Origin: JAGVYE01 sp964502785
GTDB lineage: Archaea > Nanobdellota > Nanobdellia > Woesearchaeales > GW2011-AR9
NCBI GenBank assembly: GCA_964502785.1
Contig: CAZCXW010000001.1
Location: 1-56,322, forward strand
Length of the DNA stretch: 56,322 nt
Reading direction: 5' to 3'
Shown one piece after another: positions 1 through 8,900 of this stretch. Numbering within the stretch: position 1 is the first letter of the stretch; each line of letters begins with the position of its first letter. The position numbers were made by a program, and so were the translations under genes. A model generated the notes under the pieces. That model saw nothing but the letters and a program-made list of their open reading frames with translations. It was not told the origin of the DNA and did no database searches.

Positions 1-49
1 ATCTACACATCCTTCCACACTCTTTCCCTACACGACGCTCTTCCGATCT
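1..49 (+). other. Illumina adapter sequence left on the contig end (not biological)
   Basis: Bases 1-8 are the end of the Illumina P5 flow-cell sequence, bases 9-16 (ATCCTTCC) occupy the i5 index position, and bases 17-49 match the 33-base TruSeq Read 1 primer site ending in CTTCCGATCT. Genomic sequence begins at about base 50. The order P5 tail, 8-base index, Read 1 primer is the known library layout, so this is untrimmed adapter that entered the assembly. Confidence 0.97.
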
Positions 50-553
50 AGAAGCGCCATCACCGTCAATCCTGAAGGCATTTCCATAAAAAAAATTAAA
101 GAGGAAAGCTCTTCGCTCAAGAGAAAAAATATTGAATCTTTAGAAATCGGAGAAAGCATCGAACTTGTTGCCACGATTATCCAGATCTTTGATATGCGTT
201 TTTTTGCGGTGCATCCAGAAACAGGGAAACGTCTTAAACCTGAGGAAAGCGATGTCACTCCTGCCTATTCTTATGTCTTAAATGTTGTCGTTGATGACGG
301 GACGGGAAATATCCGCTGCGTTTTCTGGAAAAATCAAACTAATCAATTATTAGGAAGAACTGAGGAATCTTTCTTAAAGATAAAAGAAAGTCCCCATTTA
401 TTTGAAGAATGTAAAACTGACCTTTTAGGGGAGCAGGTTAAATTAACTGGTCGGGTGCAACAAAACCAAATGTTTGAACGCCTGGAACTTCATGTAGATA
501 CAGTGCAAAGAGCAGATCCCGCTGAAGAGTTAGCACGGCTGGAAAAGAATTGA
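50..553 (+). CDS. OB-fold nucleic-acid-binding protein (RPA/SSB-like), 5' truncated
   Basis: The reading frame is open from the first genomic base after the adapter, so the true start is missing. About 167 residues remain. The segment VVVDDGTGNIRCVFW followed by a basic and polar stretch is typical of an OB-fold of the RPA/ssDNA-binding type, in which a beta-barrel strand pair carries the D-G-T-G-x-I-R motif. The protein ends soon after the barrel, with an acidic and basic tail. An internal ATG at 194 is only a downstream methionine, because coding continues upstream without a stop. Likely role: binding single-stranded DNA in replication or repair, or a tRNA/RNA-binding OB protein. The family call rests on one motif region and the missing N-terminus could hold further domains. 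Confidence 0.7.
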   Translation, partial: RSAITVNPEGISIKKIKEESSSLKRKNIESLEIGESIELVATIIQIFDMRFFAVHPETGKRLKPEESDVTPAYSYVLNVVVDDGTGNIRCVFWKNQTNQLLGRTEESFLKIKESPHLFEECKTDLLGEQVKLTGRVQQNQMFERLELHVDTVQRADPAEELARLEKN

Positions 554-617
554 TGCCGAACCTTCCCTAATCCAATATCCAAAAACTTAATTATCTATCT
601 CTGTTATCGATAAATAA

Positions 618-1073
618 ATGCTCTTCCATACTCATCTCTTGCTGGGAATTCTCTTCTTTCTCGTTTTCCGTTTTTTTTTCCATGGAGGAAATCTGATTAT
701 TTTTTTTATTTTAGTGTTATTGGGAAGCATCTTGCCAGACTTGGATTCAAAGTATAGCAAGATCCATCAATGGAGCGGTTTTATGGGATTGATTATCACT
801 TTCTTTGCTAAACATCGTGGCCTGCTTCATTCTTTGCTCTTTCATTTATTTCTCTTTTTTATCGTCAGTTTTTTCTTTTCTCCTTATTATGCTTCTGGAC
901 TGCTTCTCGGCTCCTTAGCTCATCTCTTAGCTGATGGAACAACGCGGCGTGGCGTTCAAGTTTTTTCCCCTTTTTCTCTATATACCATAAAAGGGCCATT
1001 AAAAGCGGGCGGTTTCATCGAAAGCGTGCTTCTCCTGCTTATTGTTTTTCTTATTTTGAAGTTTATCTTTTAA
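618..1073 (+). CDS. YdjM-like membrane metal-dependent hydrolase (DUF457)
   Basis: A 151-residue integral membrane protein with four or five hydrophobic segments. The histidine and aspartate signature of the YdjM/DUF457 family is visible: HTH near the N-terminus, LPDLDS around residue 40, HRGLLHS around residue 75, and HLLAD around residue 110. Members are predicted membrane-bound metal-dependent hydrolases whose natural substrate is not established. The gene stands alone, 64 nt after the OB-fold gene, with an AT-rich upstream region and the ATG at 618. Length and motif order match ordinary members. Confidence 0.8.
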   Translation: MLFHTHLLLGILFFLVFRFFFHGGNLIIFFILVLLGSILPDLDSKYSKIHQWSGFMGLIITFFAKHRGLLHSLLFHLFLFFIVSFFFSPYYASGLLLGSLAHLLADGTTRRGVQVFSPFSLYTIKGPLKAGGFIESVLLLLIVFLILKFIF

Positions 1074-1148
1074 TCTCTTCGAGGGGCTGTCGCTCCCCAC
1101 TTCTCTTTTTAAATACATCTCTAAAAGAGTGATTTGAGGGAAAGGAGA

Positions 1149-1156
1149 TTTATAAA
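1149..1156 (+). promoter_or_regulatory. Archaeal TATA box for the gene at 1181
   Basis: TTTATAAA lies about 28 nt upstream of the ATG at 1181, with purine-rich sequence (GGAGA) just before it as a possible BRE. The spacing predicts transcription starting within a few bases of the ATG, that is a leaderless mRNA. The same arrangement recurs before many first-in-operon genes here. Confidence 0.6.
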
Positions 1157-1180
1157 CTATCTATTTCAAAAAATAAGCAC

Positions 1181-2887
1181 ATGGCTGAAGATGAAAAACA
1201 GCAGCAACTAGAAAAAATTGTAGGCCATTTTTATTCACCAGCCCATTCTGGAAAAACCATTGAAGTTATGGTGGATCATCGTCATATTACTCATGCTCTG
1301 GCTACTTTTTTGCATGAAAGGGATTATCTTACCAGTGATTTTATAATTCTGAAAGAAAGTAAGTTATCCCAAACAATCAAAGGCTATTTTGATGTAAGTT
1401 CTTCTACCAGAGAAAAACGCTGCGTGTTAGTGACTATAAAAAAGAGCTTATTTGATGGCTACGCCGTAACCCTTGAAGATCAGGACGAATCTTACGTGTG
1501 TCCGGCGGATCTCAAGTACGAATTCAAGTTTCTGAAGAAAGGAAGAGCCGTTGAGATGTCTGAAGGGGAATTTCGCTTTGATCCTCATTCTATTTTCGTG
1601 AGCTATACTCAAAAGGATAAGAATAGTAAAGATGAATCTTGGTTTTCCAGATCTGTGTATGGGAAAAATAGGAAGGAATTGCGAAACCTGCATGAAGCAA
1701 TGCCTGAAATGAAGTATGCCATCAATCGTCATCTCCTTAATTTGGTGGCTGAAACTGTGCTCAATTTTACGACTCTGGCAAGAGTCATTAAAGCTGTCGG
1801 CGGAGATGCCTGGATGTTATGGCTTTCAGGAGCATCAACCGTATCAAAAATACCCGCGGAAAGAACTTATTCTAGGAAAGCTGCGGAAATCACTTCGGGC
1901 CTGCCTCTCGCTTCTTATTCGCATTTGATTGATTCTCCGCATAATGTTATTAATCGAATTGTGGAACGGCGGGATGTCGCTTCCTGGCGCCGTTTGGAAG
2001 AGTCTTTGGAGTATTTAGCTTCAGAAGCAGAACTCACGGAAGAAGAAGCTGATATTGGCGCAAAAATTTTGCAATTAGAACGTCTGCTTCAAGAACCCGA
2101 TGCCCAAGAAAAAATAAAAGCAGAATCAAAACATTGGAATATCGAATCTTCTCCCCGCCTGGAAGAAACACTTCAGGAATTAACTCTTATTGATTACGAT
2201 TCCATTCGAAAACAGCTGAAATCTTATACGTCAGAGCTCGAGGCGAGAGGGCTTCTAAAACCAGACATTTCTGCTGATGAAGTCATTGATAATGGCTTAA
2301 AATTATTTCCAGGAAGATACGCTTCGGAATTGCGGCGGCATCTTTTTGATATGTTTAAAAGTCTTATCCGCAGTCCAACCCAAGAAGAGTATGGGGGAGT
2401 CTTACGGAACGTGAAGCACCAATTAGAAAAAAATGTACGGCGCGATATGAGTATTTTTTTAGGGTACTATCCTTTAGCGTACGTTGCTGATTCCCGTTTT
2501 AAAGTTCCGCTTCTCGGTTACGTCTCTTACTACATAGCTTTAGAAGTGTCGGAATATTATAATCATTCTGGCTTTGAACGGCTCAATACGGTCATCGATC
2601 TTCATTATATCATTAAAGAATTGGACAACGATCCTACCATTGCCTCTGGCGCGGATGCGATTAACCAATACAGGTCTCATCTTACCAAAGTATCTGCTTT
2701 TTTATACCCAGTGCTGCTCGGGCTTGCGGTGACCGGAGAGTATTTTTCTTCGAGGACTGGCGGCATCAGCAATTATGTTATGGATGTTATTGCCTTTACG
2801 GCAAAGTATGCAAGTATGAAACAATGGCATAAATTCATGGATTCGTTGATTGAAAGATGCGAAAAAAAGATGGATGATAATCAATAA
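1181..2887 (+). CDS. Large unknown protein with C-terminal hydrophobic segments
   Basis: A 568-residue protein I do not recognise. The first 150 residues look like a mixed alpha/beta domain. Residues about 275-330 are charged and helical, consistent with a coiled coil. Three moderately hydrophobic stretches near residues 445-463, 505-523 and 530-547 could be membrane helices or buried helices. There is no signal peptide and no obvious catalytic motif. It starts just downstream of a good TATA box and is followed by a convergent NUDIX gene, so it is transcribed alone. It is clearly coding, with a long open frame and normal codon use, but its function is unknown. Confidence 0.75.
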   Translation: MAEDEKQQQLEKIVGHFYSPAHSGKTIEVMVDHRHITHALATFLHERDYLTSDFIILKESKLSQTIKGYFDVSSSTREKRCVLVTIKKSLFDGYAVTLEDQDESYVCPADLKYEFKFLKKGRAVEMSEGEFRFDPHSIFVSYTQKDKNSKDESWFSRSVYGKNRKELRNLHEAMPEMKYAINRHLLNLVAETVLNFTTLARVIKAVGGDAWMLWLSGASTVSKIPAERTYSRKAAEITSGLPLASYSHLIDSPHNVINRIVERRDVASWRRLEESLEYLASEAELTEEEADIGAKILQLERLLQEPDAQEKIKAESKHWNIESSPRLEETLQELTLIDYDSIRKQLKSYTSELEARGLLKPDISADEVIDNGLKLFPGRYASELRRHLFDMFKSLIRSPTQEEYGGVLRNVKHQLEKNVRRDMSIFLGYYPLAYVADSRFKVPLLGYVSYYIALEVSEYYNHSGFERLNTVIDLHYIIKELDNDPTIASGADAINQYRSHLTKVSAFLYPVLLGLAVTGEYFSSRTGGISNYVMDVIAFTAKYASMKQWHKFMDSLIERCEKKMDDNQ

Positions 2888-2953
2888 AATTATGCTTTCA
2901 AAATATTTATAAGTTAATGTTTGTAAATTTTTAGGTATGGGGTTGATTATCAC

Positions 2954-3339
2954 CTATCTTTTTTTTACTTTCCGTATGAAATTGTGCATGTTTGGGGATA
3001 ACCTATAATTTTGAATTTCAGTAAATGGTATGTACTTAAAGGAGTCATATTTTTCTGGCTCGCCTAAAGAAGGAACCTGCGTTGGCCGGATTCTTGCTAG
3101 AAGCCAATTATATTCCATGGTATAATCATTTTCTATGAAATCCATGATTCCTAAAGAGCGAATAATTTCTACATCTACTCGCAGCTCTTCTTTGAGTTCG
3201 CGTATCGCTGCCATTTCTGGTGTTTCGTTTCTTCTATTTTTCCTCCCGGCATTTCATACCAACAACTTTTAATACGATGGAGTAAGAGGATACTATTATT
3301 TTCAATGATGGCACAGCCGGCAAGACGAAGTTTAGACAT
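2954..3339 (-). pseudogene. NUDIX hydrolase interrupted by a single-base frameshift
   Basis: The N-terminal half (start ATG 3339, with a TATA-like AATTATAAAAAATA about 25 nt upstream) reads as a NUDIX fold up to PGGKIEE, then shifts frame. The next frame supplies ETPEMAAIRELKEEL and the rest of the domain. Adding one base near 3225-3232 restores the NUDIX box G-x5-E-x7-R-E-L-x-E-E, although the usual Gly after it is Arg. NUDIX enzymes hydrolyse nucleoside diphosphate derivatives such as oxidised dNTPs. The break could be a real mutation or an assembly or sequencing indel. Because both halves look well conserved, an indel error or a very recent mutation is more likely than old decay. Confidence 0.8.
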
Positions 3340-3540
3340 GCTAATGCAAATAGTCAATATTTTTTATAATTATTGCTTTTATTAGGTTAATAGATTAAAA
3401 AGCCACTGGTCACTGGTCAACCTTGGGCGTTCTTTTTAAATCAATCAGTGTATTATAATCACAGCAATCAAAACTGGTTGCGCCTCACCGTCCTTCGGGA
3501 TGGATGAAATAAAAAGCGAAAAGCAATGAGGTGTTGCTTA

Positions 3541-3837
3541 ATGAAACAAACAATGGTAGCGACAGCTACAGTAAGTGGTCAGGGTAATCTCCCTGAAAAG
3601 AAATTCCGAGCAGGAGCGGTTTCTGCAACGGTATGGCTAAACAAAGGCCAGCAGATTACGGGAGAAGAAACAGAGTATCGAACAATCTCCATAGACCGCA
3701 ATTATATGGATAAGGAGGGAAAGTGGCAATCTACAAACTCGATGCGGATTAATGACCTGCCAAAAGCGGGTGTCGTCTTGCAAAAAGCGTATGAATTTCT
3801 TGTCTTCAAAGAACAAGATTTATTCAAAGGAGCATAA
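3541..3837 (+). CDS. Small conserved-looking protein upstream of radA
   Basis: About 98 residues from ATG 3541. I prefer this start because GAGGTG at 3528-3533 forms a Shine-Dalgarno site 7 nt before it, whereas the in-frame ATG at 3526 overlaps that site. The protein has a compact pattern: KKFRAGAVSATVW, then EYRTISIDRNY, DKEGKWQST, and NDLPKAGVVLQKAYEFL. The beta-strand-rich first half and final helix suggest a small PC4-like or ssDNA-binding-like fold, but that is only a guess. It lies 44 nt upstream of radA and both genes share the same leader motif, so they are probably co-transcribed and functionally linked. Confidence 0.7.
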   Translation: MKQTMVATATVSGQGNLPEKKFRAGAVSATVWLNKGQQITGEETEYRTISIDRNYMDKEGKWQSTNSMRINDLPKAGVVLQKAYEFLVFKEQDLFKGA

Positions 3838-3881
3838 CGTTTAGGCTCCCATAATAAATATAAATAATGAGGTGTTTTATA

Positions 3882-4856
3882 ATGGTAGAAAATTTAAATC
3901 ATGTCGTGCAAATGCAAATGGAAAAATTATCGTTACAGGATCTTCCTGGGGTAGGGGCTGCTACAGCCGAAAAATTAGAGCAAGCTGGTTATCGCGATTT
4001 AATGGCGATTGCGGTTGCTTCTATTGGTGAACTCGTTGAAACTGCCGGTGTCACGGAAGCCGTCGCAAGGAGAATGATTAATGCTGCCCGTGACAGTATG
4101 AAAATGGGTTTCGAAACCGGAATAGAAGTATTACGTAAACGCGAAGCTGTCGGCAAATTAAATACAGGCAGTAAGAATTTTAATACATTAATGGGCGGCG
4201 GTTTTGAAACGAGCGCAATAACAGAATGTTTTGGCGAATTTGGTTCTGGTAAGACTCAAATTGGACATTCGCTTGCAGTGCAAACTCTCAAACAAGAACC
4301 TGGAGCGACTGTTGTATATATTGATACAGAAAATACATTCAGGCCTGAACGTATTAAGCAATTCGCTGTAGGCGCTGGTCTGGATCCTGAAGAAGTCTTA
4401 GAGAAAATAATGGTGGCAAGAGCGTATAACTCTGATCATCAAATGTTGCTCGCTGAAAAAGTTGAAAGCTTAATTACAGAACAGGGGAAAGCAGTAAGGC
4501 TCGTTGTCGTTGATTCCCTCACTTCCCACTTCCGGGCTGAATTTATCGGCCGCGGAACGCTTGCTGAGCGGCAGCAAAAATTAAATCGTCATATGCATCA
4601 ATTATCAAAACTGGCAAATACACATAACCTTTGTGTTTATGTTACAAATCAAGTCATGGCCAAACCAGATCAGTTCTTTGGTGATCCTACGGCAAGCATA
4701 GGTGGTCATATCGTTGGGCATGCTTCCACTTTTCGGATTTATTTACGAAAAGGAAGAAAAGGGACTCGTGTAGCAAAACTGATTGATGCACCAAACTTAG
4801 CTGATGGTGAAGTGGTCTTTGAAGTTACAGAGACGGAGCTTCGTGATGCTGTTTAA
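3882..4856 (+). CDS. radA: RadA recombinase
   Basis: The archaeal Rad51/RecA homologue, about 324 residues, which forms filaments on single-stranded DNA and drives strand exchange in homologous recombination. An N-terminal helix-hairpin-helix (LPGVGAATAEKL, residues about 20-31) precedes the ATPase core. Walker A is GEFGSGKT at about residues 116-123 and Walker B is LVVVDS near residue 210, followed by the L1/L2 DNA-binding loops and the GGHIVGHASTF region. Start 3882 is chosen over ATG 3867 because the latter lies on the Shine-Dalgarno GAGGTG (3869-3874). Length is normal for RadA. It is followed by a T-rich terminator. Confidence 0.97.
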   Translation: MVENLNHVVQMQMEKLSLQDLPGVGAATAEKLEQAGYRDLMAIAVASIGELVETAGVTEAVARRMINAARDSMKMGFETGIEVLRKREAVGKLNTGSKNFNTLMGGGFETSAITECFGEFGSGKTQIGHSLAVQTLKQEPGATVVYIDTENTFRPERIKQFAVGAGLDPEEVLEKIMVARAYNSDHQMLLAEKVESLITEQGKAVRLVVVDSLTSHFRAEFIGRGTLAERQQKLNRHMHQLSKLANTHNLCVYVTNQVMAKPDQFFGDPTASIGGHIVGHASTFRIYLRKGRKGTRVAKLIDAPNLADGEVVFEVTETELRDAV

Positions 4857-4882
4857 TTTTTCTTTATTTTTTTATTTTTTTT
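4857..4882 (+). terminator. T-tract terminator after radA
   Basis: Immediately after the radA stop codon comes a run of about 26 bases that is nearly all T, in blocks of five to eight, with no clear preceding hairpin. This is the typical form of archaeal intrinsic termination signals. Confidence 0.6.
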
Positions 4883-5011
4883 ACCAAAATTTTCAAAAGA
4901 TTTAAAAAAGAACTTCCATTTATAATCTTCTGAATGATATTAAATGACTTTACCTATGACTTTTTCTACTATTTATAATGATATTTTAAACCGGATGGAG
5001 GGATTAAATCT

Positions 5012-5332
5012 ATGAATGATCAAGTAACACCTGTTAAAGTTGGTGAAACATATGAAGTAGCCATTAATTCTATTGGTGGTAAAGGCGATGGAATTGCGAA
5101 GATAAAAGGGTTTGTCATTTTTGTGCCAAATACTCAGAAAGGCGATTATGTTAAAGTGAAAGTTACCAAAGTTCTACCTACTGTTGGATTTGCAGAAGTT
5201 GTCGAAAAATTAGAGAAACCAGTCAGGGAGTCAAAATATGCAACTGTGGCTGCTGAAGAACTTCAGGAGAAGGAAGATACCTCAGAAAAGTATGCGGATA
5301 CCGATGATTTTGGATCAGATATTGAAGAATGA
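5012..5332 (+). CDS. TRAM-domain RNA-binding protein
   Basis: A 106-residue protein. Residues 5-65 form a TRAM domain, a small beta-barrel: VGETYEVAINSIGGKGDGIAKIKGFVIFVP shows the typical G-E-x-Y-E-V, GxGDGIA and F-V-V-P landmarks (given here in short pieces: GETYEV, GGKGDGIA, FVIFVP). The acidic C-terminus (residues 75-106) is probably disordered. Archaeal stand-alone TRAM proteins are known as RNA-binding, RNA-chaperone-like proteins. GGAGGG sits about 10 nt before the ATG. Its stop overlaps the ATG of the next gene (ATGA at 5329), so translation of the two is probably coupled, which suits a shared role in RNA metabolism. Confidence 0.9.
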   Translation: MNDQVTPVKVGETYEVAINSIGGKGDGIAKIKGFVIFVPNTQKGDYVKVKVTKVLPTVGFAEVVEKLEKPVRESKYATVAAEELQEKEDTSEKYADTDDFGSDIEE

Positions 5333-5877
5333 AACGGTTGTTTATTGGTGTTCCCATTTCTTCTGAGATAAAAGAAAAAGTAAAACCGTTCTATGAAGAA
5401 TTGGAATTGCTTCATGCTAATGTAAAGCTTGTAGGGGAGAATAATCTTCATTTTACGCTGAAGTTTTTAGGAGATGTAGCGGAAGAAAAAATATTTTCTG
5501 TCTGCAATATTTTAAAAATATGCTTAGAGGGGAAAAAACCTTTTTCCGTTACCGTAAAGGGCATCGCTGTTTTTCCTTGTGAAGAACAAATAAATACAAT
5601 TTGGGTCAGTTCAGCAGATTCTTCACTCAGATCTTTGATGAAGATAATCAACGAGGAATTAGATTTTATAAGAAAAGAAAAGCATGAAGATACGCCCCAT
5701 ATTACAATCGCACGAGTAAAGTCGGGAAAGAATAAAGAAATCATAAAAAAATTAATTGAAAAATATAAGGATACGGAGTTCGGGACAATGCTTGTTAATA
5801 AAGTAATTCTTTATGAAAGTGAATTACGGAGAGAAGGGCCGGTGTATAAAGTTGTGAAGATCTTTCTCTTGAATTAG
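5329..5877 (+). CDS. thpR: RNA 2',3'-cyclic phosphodiesterase (ThpR/LigT family)
   Basis: A 182-residue 2H phosphoesterase. The two H-x-T motifs that define the active site are present: HFTLKFLG near residue 44 and HITIARV near residue 125. The enzyme opens 2',3'-cyclic phosphates on RNA ends. In vitro, family members also join tRNA half-molecules through 2'-5' linkages, hence the older name RNA ligase LigT. The N-terminus MKRLFIGVPIS is the usual one. The gene overlaps the TRAM gene by 4 nt and the two form an operon. Length is normal and nothing is missing. Confidence 0.95.
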   Translation: MKRLFIGVPISSEIKEKVKPFYEELELLHANVKLVGENNLHFTLKFLGDVAEEKIFSVCNILKICLEGKKPFSVTVKGIAVFPCEEQINTIWVSSADSSLRSLMKIINEELDFIRKEKHEDTPHITIARVKSGKNKEIIKKLIEKYKDTEFGTMLVNKVILYESELRREGPVYKVVKIFLLN

Positions 5878-5965
5878 TTTAAATTGTAATTTAAATAAAT
5901 TCTGAGTAGGAAATCCCACGTTTTATCATTAGGGGGGAGGTCAATTTTTCTACATTTTATTTAAC

Positions 5966-8900
5966 TTACCGTTGCGCTAACTGTAAAATCTCGGAATCTG
6001 TCAATGCTCGGTTATAGACGCTAACTTCATCGATAAGTCCGACAAAACCGTGTCCCCCACCAACTTTACTGCCGATATAAGTGCTGGCGCTTGGTAAGTT
6101 TCGCGGGGCATTCATTGTGTATCCAAGGGGATTTTGACCTTGTCCCATTATCTCCGGGATGCCATTAACATAATAGCGCACAGTTATGGTCTGGGCATTA
6201 ATTCTACGAGCAACAACCGCTATATGATAGCGTTGGTTCGAATTAATCATTGGACCATTAACAGAATAATATCCCGGGAAAGCTCCATTATTTCCGCAGT
6301 CTGTACAAAATTCTAGTTTGGCACCCCAACCAATTGTTAAACCAAATTGATGGGTATTGCCCGCTGGATCATCGGTTCGGGCGTAGAGGGTGCGGAATCT
6401 CCCGACATTTGTCGATGGTTCGATAAACATTTCAATTGTGAAATCACCCGTCGGATTCAGATCAACCGCTGCCGGAATTTCTAAATAATCATTACCATCA
6501 AACCGCGCACCGCCACTAAGGTGGCCAAGTACATGCTGAGGTTCATTCGGGGCTCCGTTTTGGTACGACAGTGGATGATAATTGTTTCCGCTTGTATCCA
6601 GAAAATTCACGCCGGTCGCTTCATCCAAAGTTAAGCGGAGCGCCCGACTTCCAGGTAAAGTGGGCAGCGGCTGAACCAGTACGTCGTTGTCTGTAATAGT
6701 GATAGTGTGAATTATATTTGTGCCAAGTGTAGCGTAGCGCGGATTAGCGCTTAATGCCACTTTAATGATTTCATCTGTATTTTCAATATCAATATCATCA
6801 GTTATATCTACTATAATCATTCCACTCCGAGATCCAGCAGGAATAACGAGAGGGCCTGAGCTAATGATGTAATCACTGCCTGCCTGCGCTAGTGTTTCGC
6901 CTGGCATGGCAACTTGATTTACATAATAAGGAATCGTGACGGCAATGCCAATTGGTTGCGACAGCGTGACTGGGATGTTTATCTGCCCGGTTGCTTCGTC
7001 AACAGTTGCGGTGGAAGTCTGAAATGAAACAATCGGCAGTGGTGCATTGGCAGCATTTGGATCATAAGCGATCCCATGTCGTTTGCCGACAAGCCAGCCT
7101 ATGTTATGTCCACCACTATCTGTACGCATAGTCAAGCCAGTTGGCATGGGTTGCGAACTCGTATCCGGTGTTTGTAAAGTAACATGCTGGACCCCGGTCG
7201 ATACAGCGCGGAGAGAGTTGGCCCCAAGCGTGTCAAGTCCAATTTCAAATGGACCTTGTGGAATAATATCGCCGCCGGTGCGCGTCGGATGATTACTCGG
7301 TCCCCAGGGATTTGTCCCTGTTGTTAAATAGTGGGGATGATCAAGTATAAGTTTGTAGTCAAAGGCAGAAGCTGTGCTTGGAATCGTACCATTCTGCGTT
7401 GCAATAAGTGGTTCGCACGACCAGCGTGCATCACAATCCCAGAGGTCATTACTATTGAAATCGTAATACCCAAATGAATCCAAATTCGGCTGATCCATCG
7501 CGACATTAATTTGATGCCCTATGATGTCTGGAATAAGGTTTCCCGCTGTTTGGCTATAAAATGACCCTATTCTTCCATCGCGCCAACGTGCCTTTGTCAA
7601 GGGAATATTTCCCTGATTCACAATGTTCAACGCCAATCTTACCGCAACTCCATTTAAATCCAAATCGCATATTCCTCCAGGAGTAGTATCTGCCCACCAT
7701 AAATCACCTAAGTCTGGATCGTTATCGTTGCTATCAATGCAGACATTCGCTGGAACTTTGTCCCAGGTAAGAGATTTGATGAAGCTGACTGAGGGAAGTG
7801 GCAACATATCCGCTTTAACGGTTAAAATGGTCGATCCATAGGCTGGTACTGTTATCGGATAAGATGTTAAATCAAAGTCTAAATGATGATTATAATCGTC
7901 TAAAATTAATTCTCCCAACTGATGCACACCATCATAAACAGAAAATTTTTCTATAGGCTGGATTGCTCCATTTGTGGTGCCAGTAGCAAAGCTCAACTTT
8001 TCTAACCGCATATCTTCGCTTCCTGCTGTAAACCGAATTTGCGCCATAATATTATTTTGTGATCCCTGTTGGAAATCCTGAGAAGGAATCGGTATAGAAT
8101 CAACTATTAATGTTGGTGCAGGCACAATACCTGAAATCGTCGTTTGACAGCGTCCGTCGGCCGAGCGAACAATAATACCGCTGGTTTGTCTTAAAGGATC
8201 AGTCTCATGCCCCGGTAAGCGCGTTAATGTTGCTTGTTTTGTTTCCGGTCCAACTGTGATCTGACCTGACGGCACTGCTGTCCAGGTAAATGGTCCGCCA
8301 TAATAGTAAGGTCTAACCTGGAGGTTGAATGTAATCGGTGAATTTCCGACAATTTGAAACTGCGCAGGCTGCACTGTTATTGATTGGCATTCAACTATCG
8401 GCGGTGGCAAAGCGCCACTTGGCGGCACGGGTACGCCATTGCGCGTGGTTTGATAAAATGCTAATATCTCAGCAGGAGTCAAAGCTCGTTCCATAATTAA
8501 TAGTTCATCAATTCCTCCATCAAAATAATTTTGTAAAGGGAGTGATGGGGTTACACCAGGTAAGTTATGGCCATTAACTGAACCAGACCAAGTGCCGATA
8601 CGGGTTAGGTAATTAGGCAGATAGCTGGCACGCGGCACGTTTTGAAGAACTCCAATCCCTAGTCCATTTTTGTAGAACGTGGCACGACAATGCCCTTGCT
8701 GACAATTGTCTAGAACGAGTCCAATCATCTGCCATCTGTCAGGATCAACCATGCCGATGCTTGCGTACTGGTTATTAGGGTTAGTAAAATATACTAACTG
8801 ATTTTGATTATTGAGACCAAGATGCCACGCAAAATTATTTCCATCACCAGTGCTTATAAGTCCTTGCTCGCGGTTCACGCCAAAAGTACCGTCCGGATGC

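Noticed and set aside
28..258. Open frame on the minus strand overlapping the contig start
   Set aside because: It reads through Illumina adapter and lies antisense to the OB-fold coding frame, whose residues match a known fold.
3405..3425. Short tandem repeat CACTGGT twice before the radA operon
   Set aside because: Only two seven-base copies, no third copy or dyad; can easily occur by chance.
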